This document shows positions 21,660 to 33,000 of a stretch of DNA of 64,000 nucleotides, piece by piece. The DNA is taken from positions 310,001-374,000 of the forward strand of contig JACKQL020000023.1 in NCBI GenBank assembly GCA_018296165.2, written 5' to 3'. The notes under the pieces are model-generated. The model was given only the letters and a program-made list of their open reading frames with translations. It had not been told where the DNA came from and did not search any database. Source of the stretch: Termitomyces sp. T153. Lineage: Eukaryota > Basidiomycota > Agaricomycetes > Agaricales > Lyophyllaceae. Every line of letters starts with the position of its first letter. Position 1 is the first letter of the stretch. A program made the translations under genes and the position numbers.

Positions 21660-24518
21660 CTGATGATAAGACCCAGTTGTTGCTGAGCACTATTTTTGGC
21701 ATTTTGGACTTAGCAGCAGCTGATGACTTTAATTTGGCACAAGTCACAACACTCAGCAAGCAAGGCCTAAGCTGGGGTATGGACTGACATAGCCTTTGCA
21801 CAGGACTTTAGTGACCACAAGACTTACCAATCACAAGGAATATCACATGGAGTCTGGACTTTGGGTTTAGAACAGTAAGGCTGAGACCTTTCTTAGCAAT
21901 GATTATTAGTGACCCTAGCAACTCCTTGGTGACAGAATGGCTTTCTTCTCCCATATATGGACATATTACTAGACACATACCTTTTTACTTACCATTTCTC
22001 TTGTCAAGCTTACCAACATACTTGAATAGCATCTACACTTCAGAGACTTTGCTTATAGTTTTTCAAAAGACATTGTACTTACTGATTCTAACACACAGAA
22101 AAACCCCATGCTAGCATATCTTTATGCTACTGCTAGTGACCTTTCAGAATTGTCCCTTCCACCTTGCTCATATCTTGTTTCTACTGATATATCTAATCCT
22201 TTGATTCTTGGACAGACTTTACTTCTTGATATGAATGATACAGACACTGCCCCCACCTATGTTAACATTACATTTCCCACTCAATTTGTCACTAATGAAC
22301 CCTCTAAGCAAAAAGAAGTCCAGGTAAAGAAGAAGTACAAACCTGTTGCTATGAAAACCAAACTGGTTGCCAGCCATGTTAGTGAAGACTTTCAAATTGA
22401 GAGACAGATTATTAACAATCCACTAGCAACAATGCCCACTCTAGACCCTAATCTACTGCCCTTTGTCCCAACCCAGTGATTCACTAGCAAACAACAAGCA
22501 AAACTCATCAAAGACCATGACACAGGCTTTCTTACTAGCAATGAGATCAATGTGCTGGTTGACATGGTTGCCAAGCAAGAAAAAGCTTTTGCCTGGGAGG
22601 ATTCCAAACAAGGAAGCTTGCGCCCCAACTTCTTCCCACCAGTATGCATACTGATGATACCTCATGTACCTTGGGTCCAGCACAACTGCCCCATACCCCC
22701 AGGACTAGAAAAGGAAGTATGCGAGATAGATAATTCATAGCAAGATTAATGCTGGCATCTATGAGCCTTCAAACTCCACTTACTGCTCCTGATGGTTTTG
22801 TGTTCTCAAGAAGAATGGTAAGCTCAGGATTGTGCACAGTCTAGAGCTGCTGAACCGCATCACTATTTGACATCCTAGAGTACCACCTCTTCCAGACCAT
22901 GTTGCCAAATCTTTTGCTGGATGTATCTGTGGTGCTACCCTAGACTTCTACATTGACTATGACAAGCAACTTATTGACCCAGCTTTACATGACTTAACAA
23001 CATTCCAGACTCCATTTGGCACTCTTTACTTAGTAATCTTGCCAATGGGATGGACTGACTCTGTGCCAATATTTCATGACAACATTACCTTTATATTGCA
23101 GCCAGAGATCCCCCATAACAGGCTCAGCTTTATTGATGATGTTGGCACTAAAGGACCCAAGAACTGGAAGATTGTTAATGGTAAACCCACTAAGCATCCT
23201 GCTAACCCAAATATTCACCTAGCACTAGAGGAGTTCTTTGAACTTCTTAACAGAATTCTCCAGCAGATGAAGTATTGTGGTGGCACCTTCTTGGGTCACA
23301 AGCTAGTTCTATGTGCCCTGACTTTCAAAATCCTTGGTCATGTTTGCACCCCTAGTGGTCATATCCCTGAAGAAAGTCACTTAGCTCTGATTGAGTGCTG
23401 GGGCCCTCGCAAGCCACTATCAGAAGTCCAAGCTTCTCTTGGTACAGTTGAGGTGCTTAGGATTTCATCAAGAATTTTGCTCATTATGCCAACAACTTAA
23501 CAAAACTTATTCATGTTGGCATCCCTTTTGAGTTTGGTCCCAACCAGATAAATGCTCAGCACAACCTTGTGAAAGCCTTACAAGATGCTAAGCCCCTAGT
23601 TCCTATCAACTATGAATTGCCAGACCCTGTTATCTTAGCAGTTGACACTTCATATATAGTGGTTGGTTATTATCTTTGCCAGTGCACTGGTGACAATTGC
23701 AAAGAATGCTGCTACAACTGCTTTGGATTGATTACACTTAACAACAGAGAAGCCAGATTCAGTCAGCCCAAGTTGGAGCTCTATGGCCTTTATTGAGTGC
23801 TACAAGCTTTGCAAATGTACCTTATTAGTGTTAGGAACCTCATCATTGAAGTTGATGCTTGCTATATTAAGGGAATGCTTCAGAACCCTGACATCTAGCC
23901 TTCCACCAGCATAAACTGCTGGATTATGGCAATATTAATGTTTCACTTCAAGCTCATTCACATCAGAGGAACATTCCATGGCCCCAATGGTCTCTCGCAA
24001 CATCTGCCCCAGCTTGGCAATCCCCTTACTGATGATAGTGACAACTCCATTTACAAAGACTGGATTGATCACCTGCATGGATTCATTTACTAAGTGTAGC
24101 TACTGCTACCACTCCTTCACCAAGTCTCCACAGCTTCACATTGCCTACCCCCTCTGGTTGAGTTCTAGCCTCTACAACTCTTAGCAACTTTTGTAAGTGA
24201 AAATAGTAATGCCCCATGACTAGCAAGCAGCAATGACATTCAGGCTCTTGGAAACAATGGCACAACCATCTATGGTAATGTACCCCACAGCGCTAAAGCT
24301 ATCACCAGTGATGCCTGCATTATTCTGGTCAAGAAATAGCTCCACAACCTTGTCAGACCTGAAGGCCTTAGCAACAGTGAGTACATCACCTTTGTTTACT
24401 ATGCCTGCATATTATTTGTCATGGGAGGCAAGCTTTAGCAAAGAAGTCAAGACAGCACTCACAAGCTGTTCATTCCCACCACTAGTTGCCTACAAGTCTT
24501 GAAAGCCATGCATGACAA
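21660..24518 (+). pseudogene. Gypsy pol relic (RT, RNase H, start of integrase), antisense to its host LTRs
   Basis: Plus-strand polyprotein remains of a second, distinct basidiomycete gypsy lineage. The frames read PHVPWVQHNCPIPPGLEKEVC (22660-22725), CVLKKNGKLRIVHSLELLN, LPMGWTDSVPIFHDNITFILQPE (23040-23105), the RT active-site strand FIDDV (23129-23143, acidic pair intact), an RNase H part with ILAVDTSYIVVGYYL (23630 on) and a connection segment (FKLIHIRGTFHGPNGLS, 23945 on). Near 24500 VLKAMHDNLG is the start of the integrase zinc-binding (H2C2) domain, and the similarity ends there at a junction with sequence shared by 28711 on. It has several stops. It replaces about 485 bp present in the sister copy (28226-28710). 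Confidence 0.8.
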
Positions 24519-25800
24519 TCTGGGCACAGGGTCCTCCAACCCTAGAGTGGTGCCAGAATGAGGCTCTGGTGAGTCCCTACTCCTTTTTTCAGTGTTTGCT
24601 GATTAGTTGTTCCAGTGCACCCTCTGTGCCCAGTGAGGGGAGTTGTGCAAGTTTGATGAGCTGACTGCAGGGTTCCATTACAATACCTTGGTTTGTCTTC
24701 CATGCTATGCTAAGCATAAGAAGTGTTTTATTTTGCTGGAGTGGTGTGCCACATGCATTGCTGCAGAGCAGGGGTAGGAGGAGAGCTGGGTGAGGGGGCA
24801 GCTGAGCAAGAGTTGGAAGGCCCTGGTGTCAGGCCAGAGCTCAGGTTTGGAGGGCAAGGAGAGCATGGGCCAGCTGGTGGAGAAGGTGGGACTCTTGCAG
24901 GGTGGGCAAAGAGAGGAGGATGCAGTGCCATGCCACAAGGGCAAGCAGAGGGCCTCTCTGCCACCTGAGGCAGGGCTCAGCAAAAGGCTGTGGGGCCAGG
25001 AGGCAATAGCAGGCCCTCCTAGGCCCCACATGTATTCTCCTGGCTCAGAGGCACTGATGGAGCATTCATCAAGCTTGCCAGAGCCTATGTCTTCAATCTC
25101 CAAAACCTTTCTTCATTGCTGAGTAGAGGGTCCATCTAGGATCCTGACAATGTGGAAGAGGGAGCTCTGGAGGGCAGGGGAAGATCAGGACCAGGCACAG
25201 AGGGAGAGAGACATGCTGCAGTGGGACTACAATACAGCAGTGCAGACAGCCATAGCAAGAGCATTAGAGGTGTGGGGTCTGCAGGAGTGCTTGTTGCAGC
25301 TAGAGGCACAGTCCATGGAGGCAGAGGAATGGTGGGCTTGGAAGAGGGGGGCTTGACTCAGGCTGAGGCTAAGGCCAGGAGGTGGTGGGAGGAGTGACTA
25401 GTGAGTGAGGTGGCCTTGGGGCATGCAGGGATCTTGCATAAGTGTCCTTTCCTGCTTTCTGACCTCTGCTAATGAATTTGGAACAGGCTGGGTCTGGGAG
25501 CACCAGGCCCTCATAAATGGGGCTTCCACCACTTTTGTGTCAATCCAGGATGGGTTGGTGCAGATGCTTATGGATCATCCCCCAGAGTTAGACTAGAGGG
25601 TGGTGAGGATGGAGTAGTTGTTGGCAGGGCACTGGCAGTGTAACACAGTGGCCCTGGGGTCATGGTGGAAGGTGGCAGTAGATGTGGGGAAGGAGTTTCC
25701 TAGGCTTGCAGAGATTCTGGCTGTAGTGAGGGTTCAGATGGAGGTGGATTTGGTGGTTGGGAGAGTGGGAAGGGGAGCTCTGGAGGGGGAGGGGGAGTGA
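24519..25800 (+). pseudogene. Cysteine-rich plus coiled-coil ORF relic, copy 1
   Basis: A plus-strand reading at 24592-24780 has the spaced cysteines CTLCAQ (stop) GELC, VCLPCYAKHKKC and EWCATC, resembling a zinc-binding module. Further on, 25150-25340 reads ERDMLQWDYNTAVQTAIARALE and LQECLLQLEAQ, a heptad-like coiled coil, then ALINGASTTFVSIQDGLVQML (25500 on). It is collinear with 28711-30000. I recognise the style of abundant hypothetical proteins in mushroom genomes but cannot name a function. It is antisense to the LTR element and riddled with stops. Confidence 0.5.
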
Positions 25801-26857
25801 GGTGGTCTGGAGCTCATGCCTTTCTTGTCCCTGCTATCCATTATCAATGTTTTCTTGTCATTGTACCATGCTGTAATTTCTAGTTTGTGAAAAAGCACTA
25901 AGCCTTAGACTATATGAGAGGACAAGGAAGTGAAACATGCAGAGGTTGCTTATGGGAGTTGAATCCCTAATGAATCCAGAGGTGGAGGTTAAGCCCACTA
26001 ATGCCATCTGTTGTCAACTAGTCCTGGGGTTGCTGGGGCTTAGCAGAGCATTGCAATTGGGGTTCCTAGAGTTTAGTGGGAGTGCTGGGGGTTTCTGTAG
26101 GGCTTTTCTAGGAGTTGGACCAAGGTTGGGGGTGGGTGTTCTCAGGTCTGGGATTACATTAAGCACTTGTGGTTGGGCTTAAGGGTGGATCTCCAGACTT
26201 TGAGTGTGCTTGGTGGTGGCTTTTGGCTTTTGTTCCAACATGGCTGGTAAAGGGAGTGGAGGTTTTCAGGCAACTTTGATTTTGCTCTGACACAGCTGGC
26301 AGAGGGGGTGGAGGTCCCTTTTGATGACAGTGGGGGTGACAGAGTTATGGGGGGAGTCCTCAGCAGTTTAGCAGCAGAGCTCCAGAGTTGGGGTTGCCAT
26401 TGCAGTAGACTTGGCAGGGAACTGCTTTACATGCCAGCTATGCTGTTGGGTGGATTAGCATAGGGGCAGAGATACTTTCTCAAAGTTGGGTTTGCTCATT
26501 CTTGTAATCTGTCAACCCCAAGTGTGTGGGGTTGGGTGGATAACTTCAAGAGCAGGGGGTGTTTGGAGGCTTTCATTTGGGCAGAGGTGTGCTTGCATAG
26601 GTGTTTGTCAAACTCTGAAGTATTGCATTTTGTCAGGGGCATGTTTGGTTAGGCATTTGCTGTGCTCTGGAGTATTGTGTTTTGTGCCTGGTTGGGGTTT
26701 TGCTGCATTCTGGAGTGTCAGTGGAGAGTTGTGCTTGGTTGAGGTTTGTAGGTTCTGGGCCAGCTATGTGACATTCCTTCTTGTTTCTGGCCAAAGATAA
26801 GTCCAGAGACAGGCAGAGGAGTCTTACATGTTTCTAGCATTCTTGGAGCTTGGGGTG
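25801..26857. other. Family-2 internal non-coding sequence left of nested copy
   Basis: G-rich, CpG-poor internal sequence of copy 2, aligned by eye with 30100-31190 and (from 26431) with 165-436. No plausible coding frame. It ends at the insertion point of the nested copy; the same sequence resumes at 36273. Confidence 0.6.
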
Positions 26858-28095
26858 TGTCAGGTTCCACTGACCACAGGGGCTCAGCTGCACTAGTCAA
26901 ATCCTTACTAGGTGGACATGATTCCCTACACTGACAACTGGGCACTTGGAGAAGTTCTAAACACAGGGGGCTTGCAAGGATAAGGGGTGGGAAGTGATCT
27001 GAGCAAGTCTGAGGTGGTCTGGAGGAGTTGGGAATGGGTTATAGGAAAAGGGTTGGACTTGGCAGGGCACCAGGTACAAGTCCATAAGTGAGTTTTGTAG
27101 GTGTGGAGGAGGTGGAGGCTACACAAGTGATGGGAGCAGAGCCAGAGCTTGATGGGGGATCAATAGAAGTTGATAAGTTGATGGAGTTCAGAGCTGAGCA
27201 TATAGTGAGGTCCAGAGTTGGTTAAAAGAATGTGTTGATGTTTATAATCATAAGCATGGAGTTTATAAAGGCATTAGGGTTGGAAATGACTTAAACACAA
27301 TAGGTGGAATGGATCAAATGAGACAAGATGGAGCTGAACAGAATGAAATGGAATCAAGACAAGATCAAGATGAGAACAAAAATAGATTCAGGCAGAGATA
27401 CAAAACAATAATGAGAACGATGATGGAATAGAGATGAAACAAGACTGGGAGACTGAGATAAAGAGAAATGTAATATGAAACATAGAACACAAGAGAGAAG
27501 CAATCAGACCATAGGTAACTTTAAGCAATAGGTAATATCAAGACTAGAGTATAAAGAGCTACTCTGCAACTTATATACTAACTACTATGGAGCTCCAGGG
27601 GATGTCAGCTATGGTGGTGGGACTTGGCAGAGCTTGGTGGAGTTGACAAGTGTCAGTTGTGATCAGGGGGCAGGCTGCGTTGATATATCGATGGGATCAA
27701 TTGGGAATGTGGGCCGTCCCAAGGTCATTGTGATACTTCAGAGTGGGGCTGAGGAACTAGGATGGTGAGTCAATGACATGTGATGGAGTCAGGAATGGTG
27801 GGGGGATGGTTCCAGGGCTCAGGAGATTCAGGGGAGGCATTGGCAGCTGTGGGGAAGATGTCAGAGTTGGCCAGGGGGCCATTAGAGTTAGCCAGAGAGG
27901 CATTGGAGTTAGCTGGAGAGGCATCAGAGTTAGCCAGAGAGGTATTAGAGTTAGCCTGAGAGGCATTGGAGTTAGCCAGAGTGGGCATGAAGGGTAGACA
28001 ATGGTTGGGGAAGTTTGACAGGGCATTGGGGGAGGCTCTGGAGGAGTGGGAGGGTTGGAGGCGATGTGTGGGGGTTCAGGGAACAGGTTGTGACA
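26858..28095 (-). repeat. LTR D (3' LTR of copy 3)
   Basis: 1238 bp, TGTCAGG...TGTGACA. On the minus strand it has a U3 with five 21-bp repeats (about 27866-27985), a TATATAAG box near 27565-27575 and, about 30 nt further, AGTCTTGATATTA (complement of 27533-27545), the inferred RNA start used for self-priming. Confidence 0.87.
27866..27985. repeat. 21-bp tandem repeats in LTR D U3
   Basis: About five diverged 21-bp units of the form gagttagccagagaggcattg. The same block occurs in LTR C (36046-36155) and explains much of the length difference from LTRs A, B and E. The position upstream of the LTR TATA box suggests a promoter or enhancer role; that is inference. Confidence 0.85.
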
Positions 28096-28225
28096 TCACT
28101 CCCCCTTCAGCATTGAGACCCTTGAGATGTGGGTGCAGGTCAGGGATTGGCAGGGGCACAGGAATCAAAGCCAAGCAATATTGATCAAACTGCAGCAAGC
28201 AGTGGTGGCATAGGAGATGAAGTCA

Positions 28226-30000
28226 AAGTGTGGCTGCCGTTCATTAGGAAGCTCTTTCCAAGTCATTAAAAAATCAGACATACTCCAGGGGTTCCCAAAA
28301 TTTTTGCTATATTTTCTTCCACATCATCATCATGTTCTACATTGCCAACTCCTCTCCCTTCTGGCAACAATTATGTGGCAATCTGGGCAGAGTATGAGTG
28401 TCATCGGCAGGAGTTTGAGCAGTGGCAGGACTATAAGAAGGTGGAGGTGATAACCCACCATCATGAGTGTGATGTTTTTCTTGCTCTATGATTGCTGATT
28501 GAGCTCCACAGAGTTGTTCTCAGCAGTGGTAGGCTCCTCCAGGGGTTCTTTGCATATGAGGGGGTTGGGGCCTGCTGGTCATTCCATTTCCATTGCCCTG
28601 GGGCATTCTGTGAGGCCTAGCCTGGGAGTGGGGATTGTCCATATTGTTCTAGAGGCAGAGAGGATTCTGCAAACTCAGGTGACACTGGAGGTATTCACAG
28701 AGGTGCTGGGGTGGGCACAGGGTCCTCCAATCCTAGAATGGTGCCAGAACAAGGCTCTGGTGAGTCCCTACTGCTTTTCCCAGTATTGGCTGATCAGTTG
28801 TCCCAGTGCACCCTCTACACTCAGTAGGAGAAATTGTGCAAATTTGACAAGCTGACTGCAGGATCCTATCGTGACACCTTAGTCTGTCTTCCATGCCATG
28901 CTAGGCACAAGAAATGTTCTGTTTTGCTGGAGTGACATGCCACATGTGTTGCTGTAGAGCAGGAGTGGGAGGAGGGTTGGGTAAGGGGTCAGCTGGGCAA
29001 GAGTTGGAAGGCCCAGATGTCAGGCCAAGGGTCAGGTTTGGAGGGTGAGAGGAGCATGGAGTGGCCAGTGGAGAAGGTGGAACCCCTGTGGGGTGGGTGG
29101 AGGGAGAGGAAGGTGGCATTACACAACAAGAGCAAGCAGAGGGCCTCCCCATCACTTGAGGTGGAGCCCAGCAAGAGGCCATGGGGCCAGGGGGTAATGG
29201 TGGGGCCCCCTAGGCCCACATATATTCCCCCAGCTTAGGCATGCTGAGGGTGCATCCCTCGAATTCCTCTGGGCCTGCACCCTCCATCACCAAAACATTC
29301 CTTTGTCATCAGGTGAAGGGGTTGTCAAGAATATTGGTGGTGCAAGAAGGAGAGCTTTGGAGGGTGGGGGAGAATTGTGACATAGCGCAGAGGGGAGAGG
29401 GACATATTGCAGCAGGACTACAATACAGCAGTGCAGATGACCACAGCAAAGGCATTGGAGGGGTGGGGTTTGTGGGAATGCCTGGCACAGTTGGAGACAC
29501 AATTCACAAAGGAGGTGGAGGAATGGCAGGGCTTGAAGGAGGGAGGCTTGACTTGGATGGAGACCAAGGTAGGGAGACAATGGAAGGAGTGGCTGGTAAG
29601 GGAGGTAGCCTTGGGGCATACAGGGATCTTGCATGAGTGTTCCCTTGTGCATTCTGACTTCTGTTGATGAGTGTGGGACAGGCTGAGTCTAGGAGCACTG
29701 AGTCCTCATAGATGGGGCTTCCACTGCTTTTATATCAATCCAAAATGGGTTGGCGCAGATGCCCATGGACTGTCCTCCAGAGTTGGACCAGGGGGTGATG
29801 AGGATGGAGCAGTTGTTGTAGGGGCACCAGTGGTGTAATGCAGTGGCCCCTGGGTCATGGTAGGAGGTAGCAGCAGATGTAGAGGAGGAGTTGCCTGGGC
29901 TAGTGGAGGTGCTGGCCATGGTGTGGGCCTAGATGGAGGTCACCTTAGGAGTTGGGAAAGTGGGGAGGGAGCTCTGGAGGGGGAGAGGGAGTGAGGGGGT
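28226..30000 (+). pseudogene. Cysteine-rich plus coiled-coil ORF relic, copy 2 (longer)
   Basis: Plus-strand reading with an N-terminal segment coded around 28370-28480 (WAEYECHRQEFEQWQDYKK, a coiled-coil-like stretch) that is missing from copy 1. The cysteine module follows at 28800-28960 (VCLPCHARHKKC, then a stop, then HATC) and then the coiled-coil and C-terminal parts collinear with 25140-25800. Multiple stops and frame changes. It is antisense to the LTR element and present in two of its three long copies, so it looks captured before the copies diverged. Function unknown. Confidence 0.5.
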
Positions 30001-33000
30001 TTCAGGGCTCAAGCCTTTTCTTGCTGTTTGTCCTGCTGTCTTCTTGTTGCTTCATGTACTTTCTGCTTGTAAGATTATATACTCTTCTAGAATTGTTCAT
30101 ACCAATTTTTTATGGGGTCCTGGCAAGTGTGCAAGGTTTGAGTTTGTGTGAAGGGTGATTGAGCAGAAACACATAGGGGTACTCATAAAAGTTGAATTCC
30201 AAGGTTATCCAGAGGTGGGAGTTAAGCCTGCTGGTGCTGTCTGTGTTGGCTAGTCCCAGGGTTGTTGGGGCTTGGCAGAGCATTGTAGGAGGGAGTCCCA
30301 AGGTCTAGTGAGGGTGGTTGTAGGTCTTCCTGCAGAGCTCCAGCATGTCTTGAGGTGTGGGTGGATGGCAATGTTTGGGCTTGCTCCTTGGAGTTTTGGG
30401 TAGGAGTCATCCTCAGATCTGCAGCAGAGTCAAGCATTGTGCTAGCTTAGGGTGTGGACCTCCAAATCTTTGAAGCATGCTTAGTGGCAGCTTTAGTTTT
30501 TTCTGTTGATGTGGCTAGTAGAGAGGGGCAGAGATCATCTGGTGGGTTGATCTTGTGCCAATGCTACTAGCGGGGGTAGTGGAGGTCCCTTTTTGATGAT
30601 GGTGGAGGCAGCAGAGGGAAGTTTGTTCTTGGGGCATGGCCAGTTGAAGGTGGGAGCCCTTGGCAGCATAGTAGCAGAGTTCTGGGGTGGGGTGGTCTTT
30701 GTAATAACTTAGCAGAGAACTGTTTTATGTGCCAGCTATGCTATGGGTTGAATTAGCATAGGGGCAGAGGTACTCCCTTAGGGTGTAGGTTGCGATCCCT
30801 TGGTTGGCAGTGTCTGGAGGTTTGCATTTTGGTAGGGTCATGCATAGTGGGGGTCTGTTGAGCTCCCAGAGCATTGTTTTTTATTGAAGGTGTACTGAGT
30901 TTGGATCTTGCTATACTCTGAGGTATTGTGTTCTGGTCAAAGGTGTGTGGGTTGGGGCTTTATCACCTTCCAGAGTATTGCATTTAATGAAGGGTGTGTG
31001 TGGTTGGGGTTTTGCTGTGCTCCAGAGTGTCATTGCTGAGGAGGCAGGGTTTGAGATGACCAGTCCCAATGAGTTTCTTCTGGTCCAGAGTTGGGGTTGG
31101 TAGATTCTAGGCCATCTATAGTTAAAGGTAAGTTCAGAGGTGGGTGGAGGAGTCTTACATGTATCTGGCATTCTTTAAAGCTTGGGAGTGCTGCTGGAGT
31201 TGTATTGGTGGATGCTTCCTTTTGGCAGAGGCAGCATGGGGGTTGGTTGATGAGGGGCTCATCCTGGTGGAGGTTCTTTGGGGTGAGGGGGGAGTTTGGA
31301 GTTATTGTCCTGCAGATTGCTGGGGGTCAGGGCAGGTGGTAGCATGTGGGTTAAAGTTGTATTAGAGGTCCAGGGCTGCTGGCTTCTTGGCAGAGCTGTG
31401 TTGAGGATTGTATTGAGGGCCTAAGGGTTGCTGGCTTCTTGGCAGAGTTGTGCAGGGCCAGTGAAATGGAGGTGGTGCAAGGGTTGGTGGGCTCTTGTCC
31501 CTTTCCAGGGTGGAGCTAGCAAACAGGGACAGTGTGAGGGTTGGTGGGTCTTTGTTCCTTTCTGGGGTGGAGCTAGCAAATGGAGATGGCACAAGGTTTA
31601 GTGGGTCTTTGTCCCTTCTTGCTAGCAGAGCTCTCATAGGTTTGGCAAGCCAAGGTGGGGTTGGTTTGGGGGTGAGCTCAGGCTTCAGGCAGTGGTTTTT
31701 GTCCCTTCCCAGGGTGGAGCTAGCAGTAGAGGTGGTGTGAGGTCAGTGAAGTGTTGACTTTGCTGGCAGAGCTCTCTTAGTTTTGGTGGGGCAGGGTGGG
31801 ACTGGTTTGGGTGAGCTCAGGACTTTGCTTCTTCCTTTGGAGTGGGAGTTAGCAGTCTGGGGTTAGCAGGAGGGTTGTTTAGTGGGTGGTTTGTTAACAG
31901 AGTTGACTTTGGAGGTGGTGCGGGGCAAAGAAAGGGGTCCAGAGTGTATTTGGTCAGTCTGTTATTTCTAGTGCAAGAACCAGGAGTCCAGAGTCAATGT
32001 GGGGGGTGGGATCGGGTCTTGACTTGTCAGCAGGGTTGTGTCAGAGGTGATGTGAGTTGAAGGGGAAGCTCTGGAGTGGGGTTTTCCTCTTTATTCAAGT
32101 CAGCACAACAAGCAGACATTTAATGGACATTACCACTGAGTGGCAAAGTTGTTGCATATGGGTAGTGGCTCCTGGAGTCATGCTTGGATAAGAGGAGTGG
32201 ATCTAGCTGCCTTCTAAGGGCTTGGGTGAATCAGACCATTGTCCCTTTGTGCAAAGTATTTAGCTGCATTGGGAGGGGATGGTTGTTTACAATGGCTGGA
32301 GGGTGGCAGAGAAGTCAGTTGTGGGGGAGCATTAGTTTGGACTCCAAGAGGGGTCATGGCAGAGTTAGGGCAATCCTTCATCCATGCTCCGTCATGGTCT
32401 GGAGGTCACTATGAATGGAGGTGTGGGTAGGTCTTGGCACTGTGGGGCAATCAACTAAGTTTCTGATCAAGGAAAAGAGTACTGCTTCTTTGGAGAGCAT
32501 CATTGGTCCCTTGATCATTGGGATGGAGTTGGAGAAGCCATTTGTTGTTCTTGGCATCTGGGTCAATCTCTGTTGGGTGTGGTTTGGTTGCCTGGAGCAT
32601 GGTGGGTTTTGGGGGAGATTGCTTCAAGAGTCCAGAGTTTATTCTTTGTTGGGGGATTGATTTTTGTTGGTGGAGCAGGGCAATGGCAGGGTGGTGACTC
32701 CCATGGTGGCGTCAAAGCATGTATCTTTGTCACTCTGGTTGACCCTTTGCAGGTGGAGTTGTTTGTGTGGTGCCTTGCAGGATTTGGGGAAAAGCTTTCC
32801 TGAGTGTTCTGTGCTGGGGATTCTGCTGGGTGGTTGATAGTGGGGATGGGGCAGCATCTTCTACAGTGGAAGTGGGGGCATGGGACATCCTTGCTTGTTG
32901 TGGGTTGAGGCAGCATTTCTTTTGATGTTGATTTGTTGTTAGGGGTCATGGCATCCCTTCAATGTTAATTCAGGGTGGATGGCAATAGGGGTGCTGCTTG

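Noticed and set aside
21660..24518. Pol relic as the true pol of the surrounding LTR element
   Set aside because: It lies on the opposite strand to the polarity shown by the polypurine tract, primer site and TATA box, and is missing from the sister copy.
27866..27985. CRISPR-like short repeats
   Set aside because: Units are directly adjacent with no spacers, diverged, inside a eukaryotic LTR.
27757..28026. Minus-strand heptad-repeat peptide frames (ANSNASL, PLRLTLI types)
   Set aside because: They are translations of the 21-bp LTR repeats in three frames; repeat length divisible by three keeps any frame open. No start context or domain.
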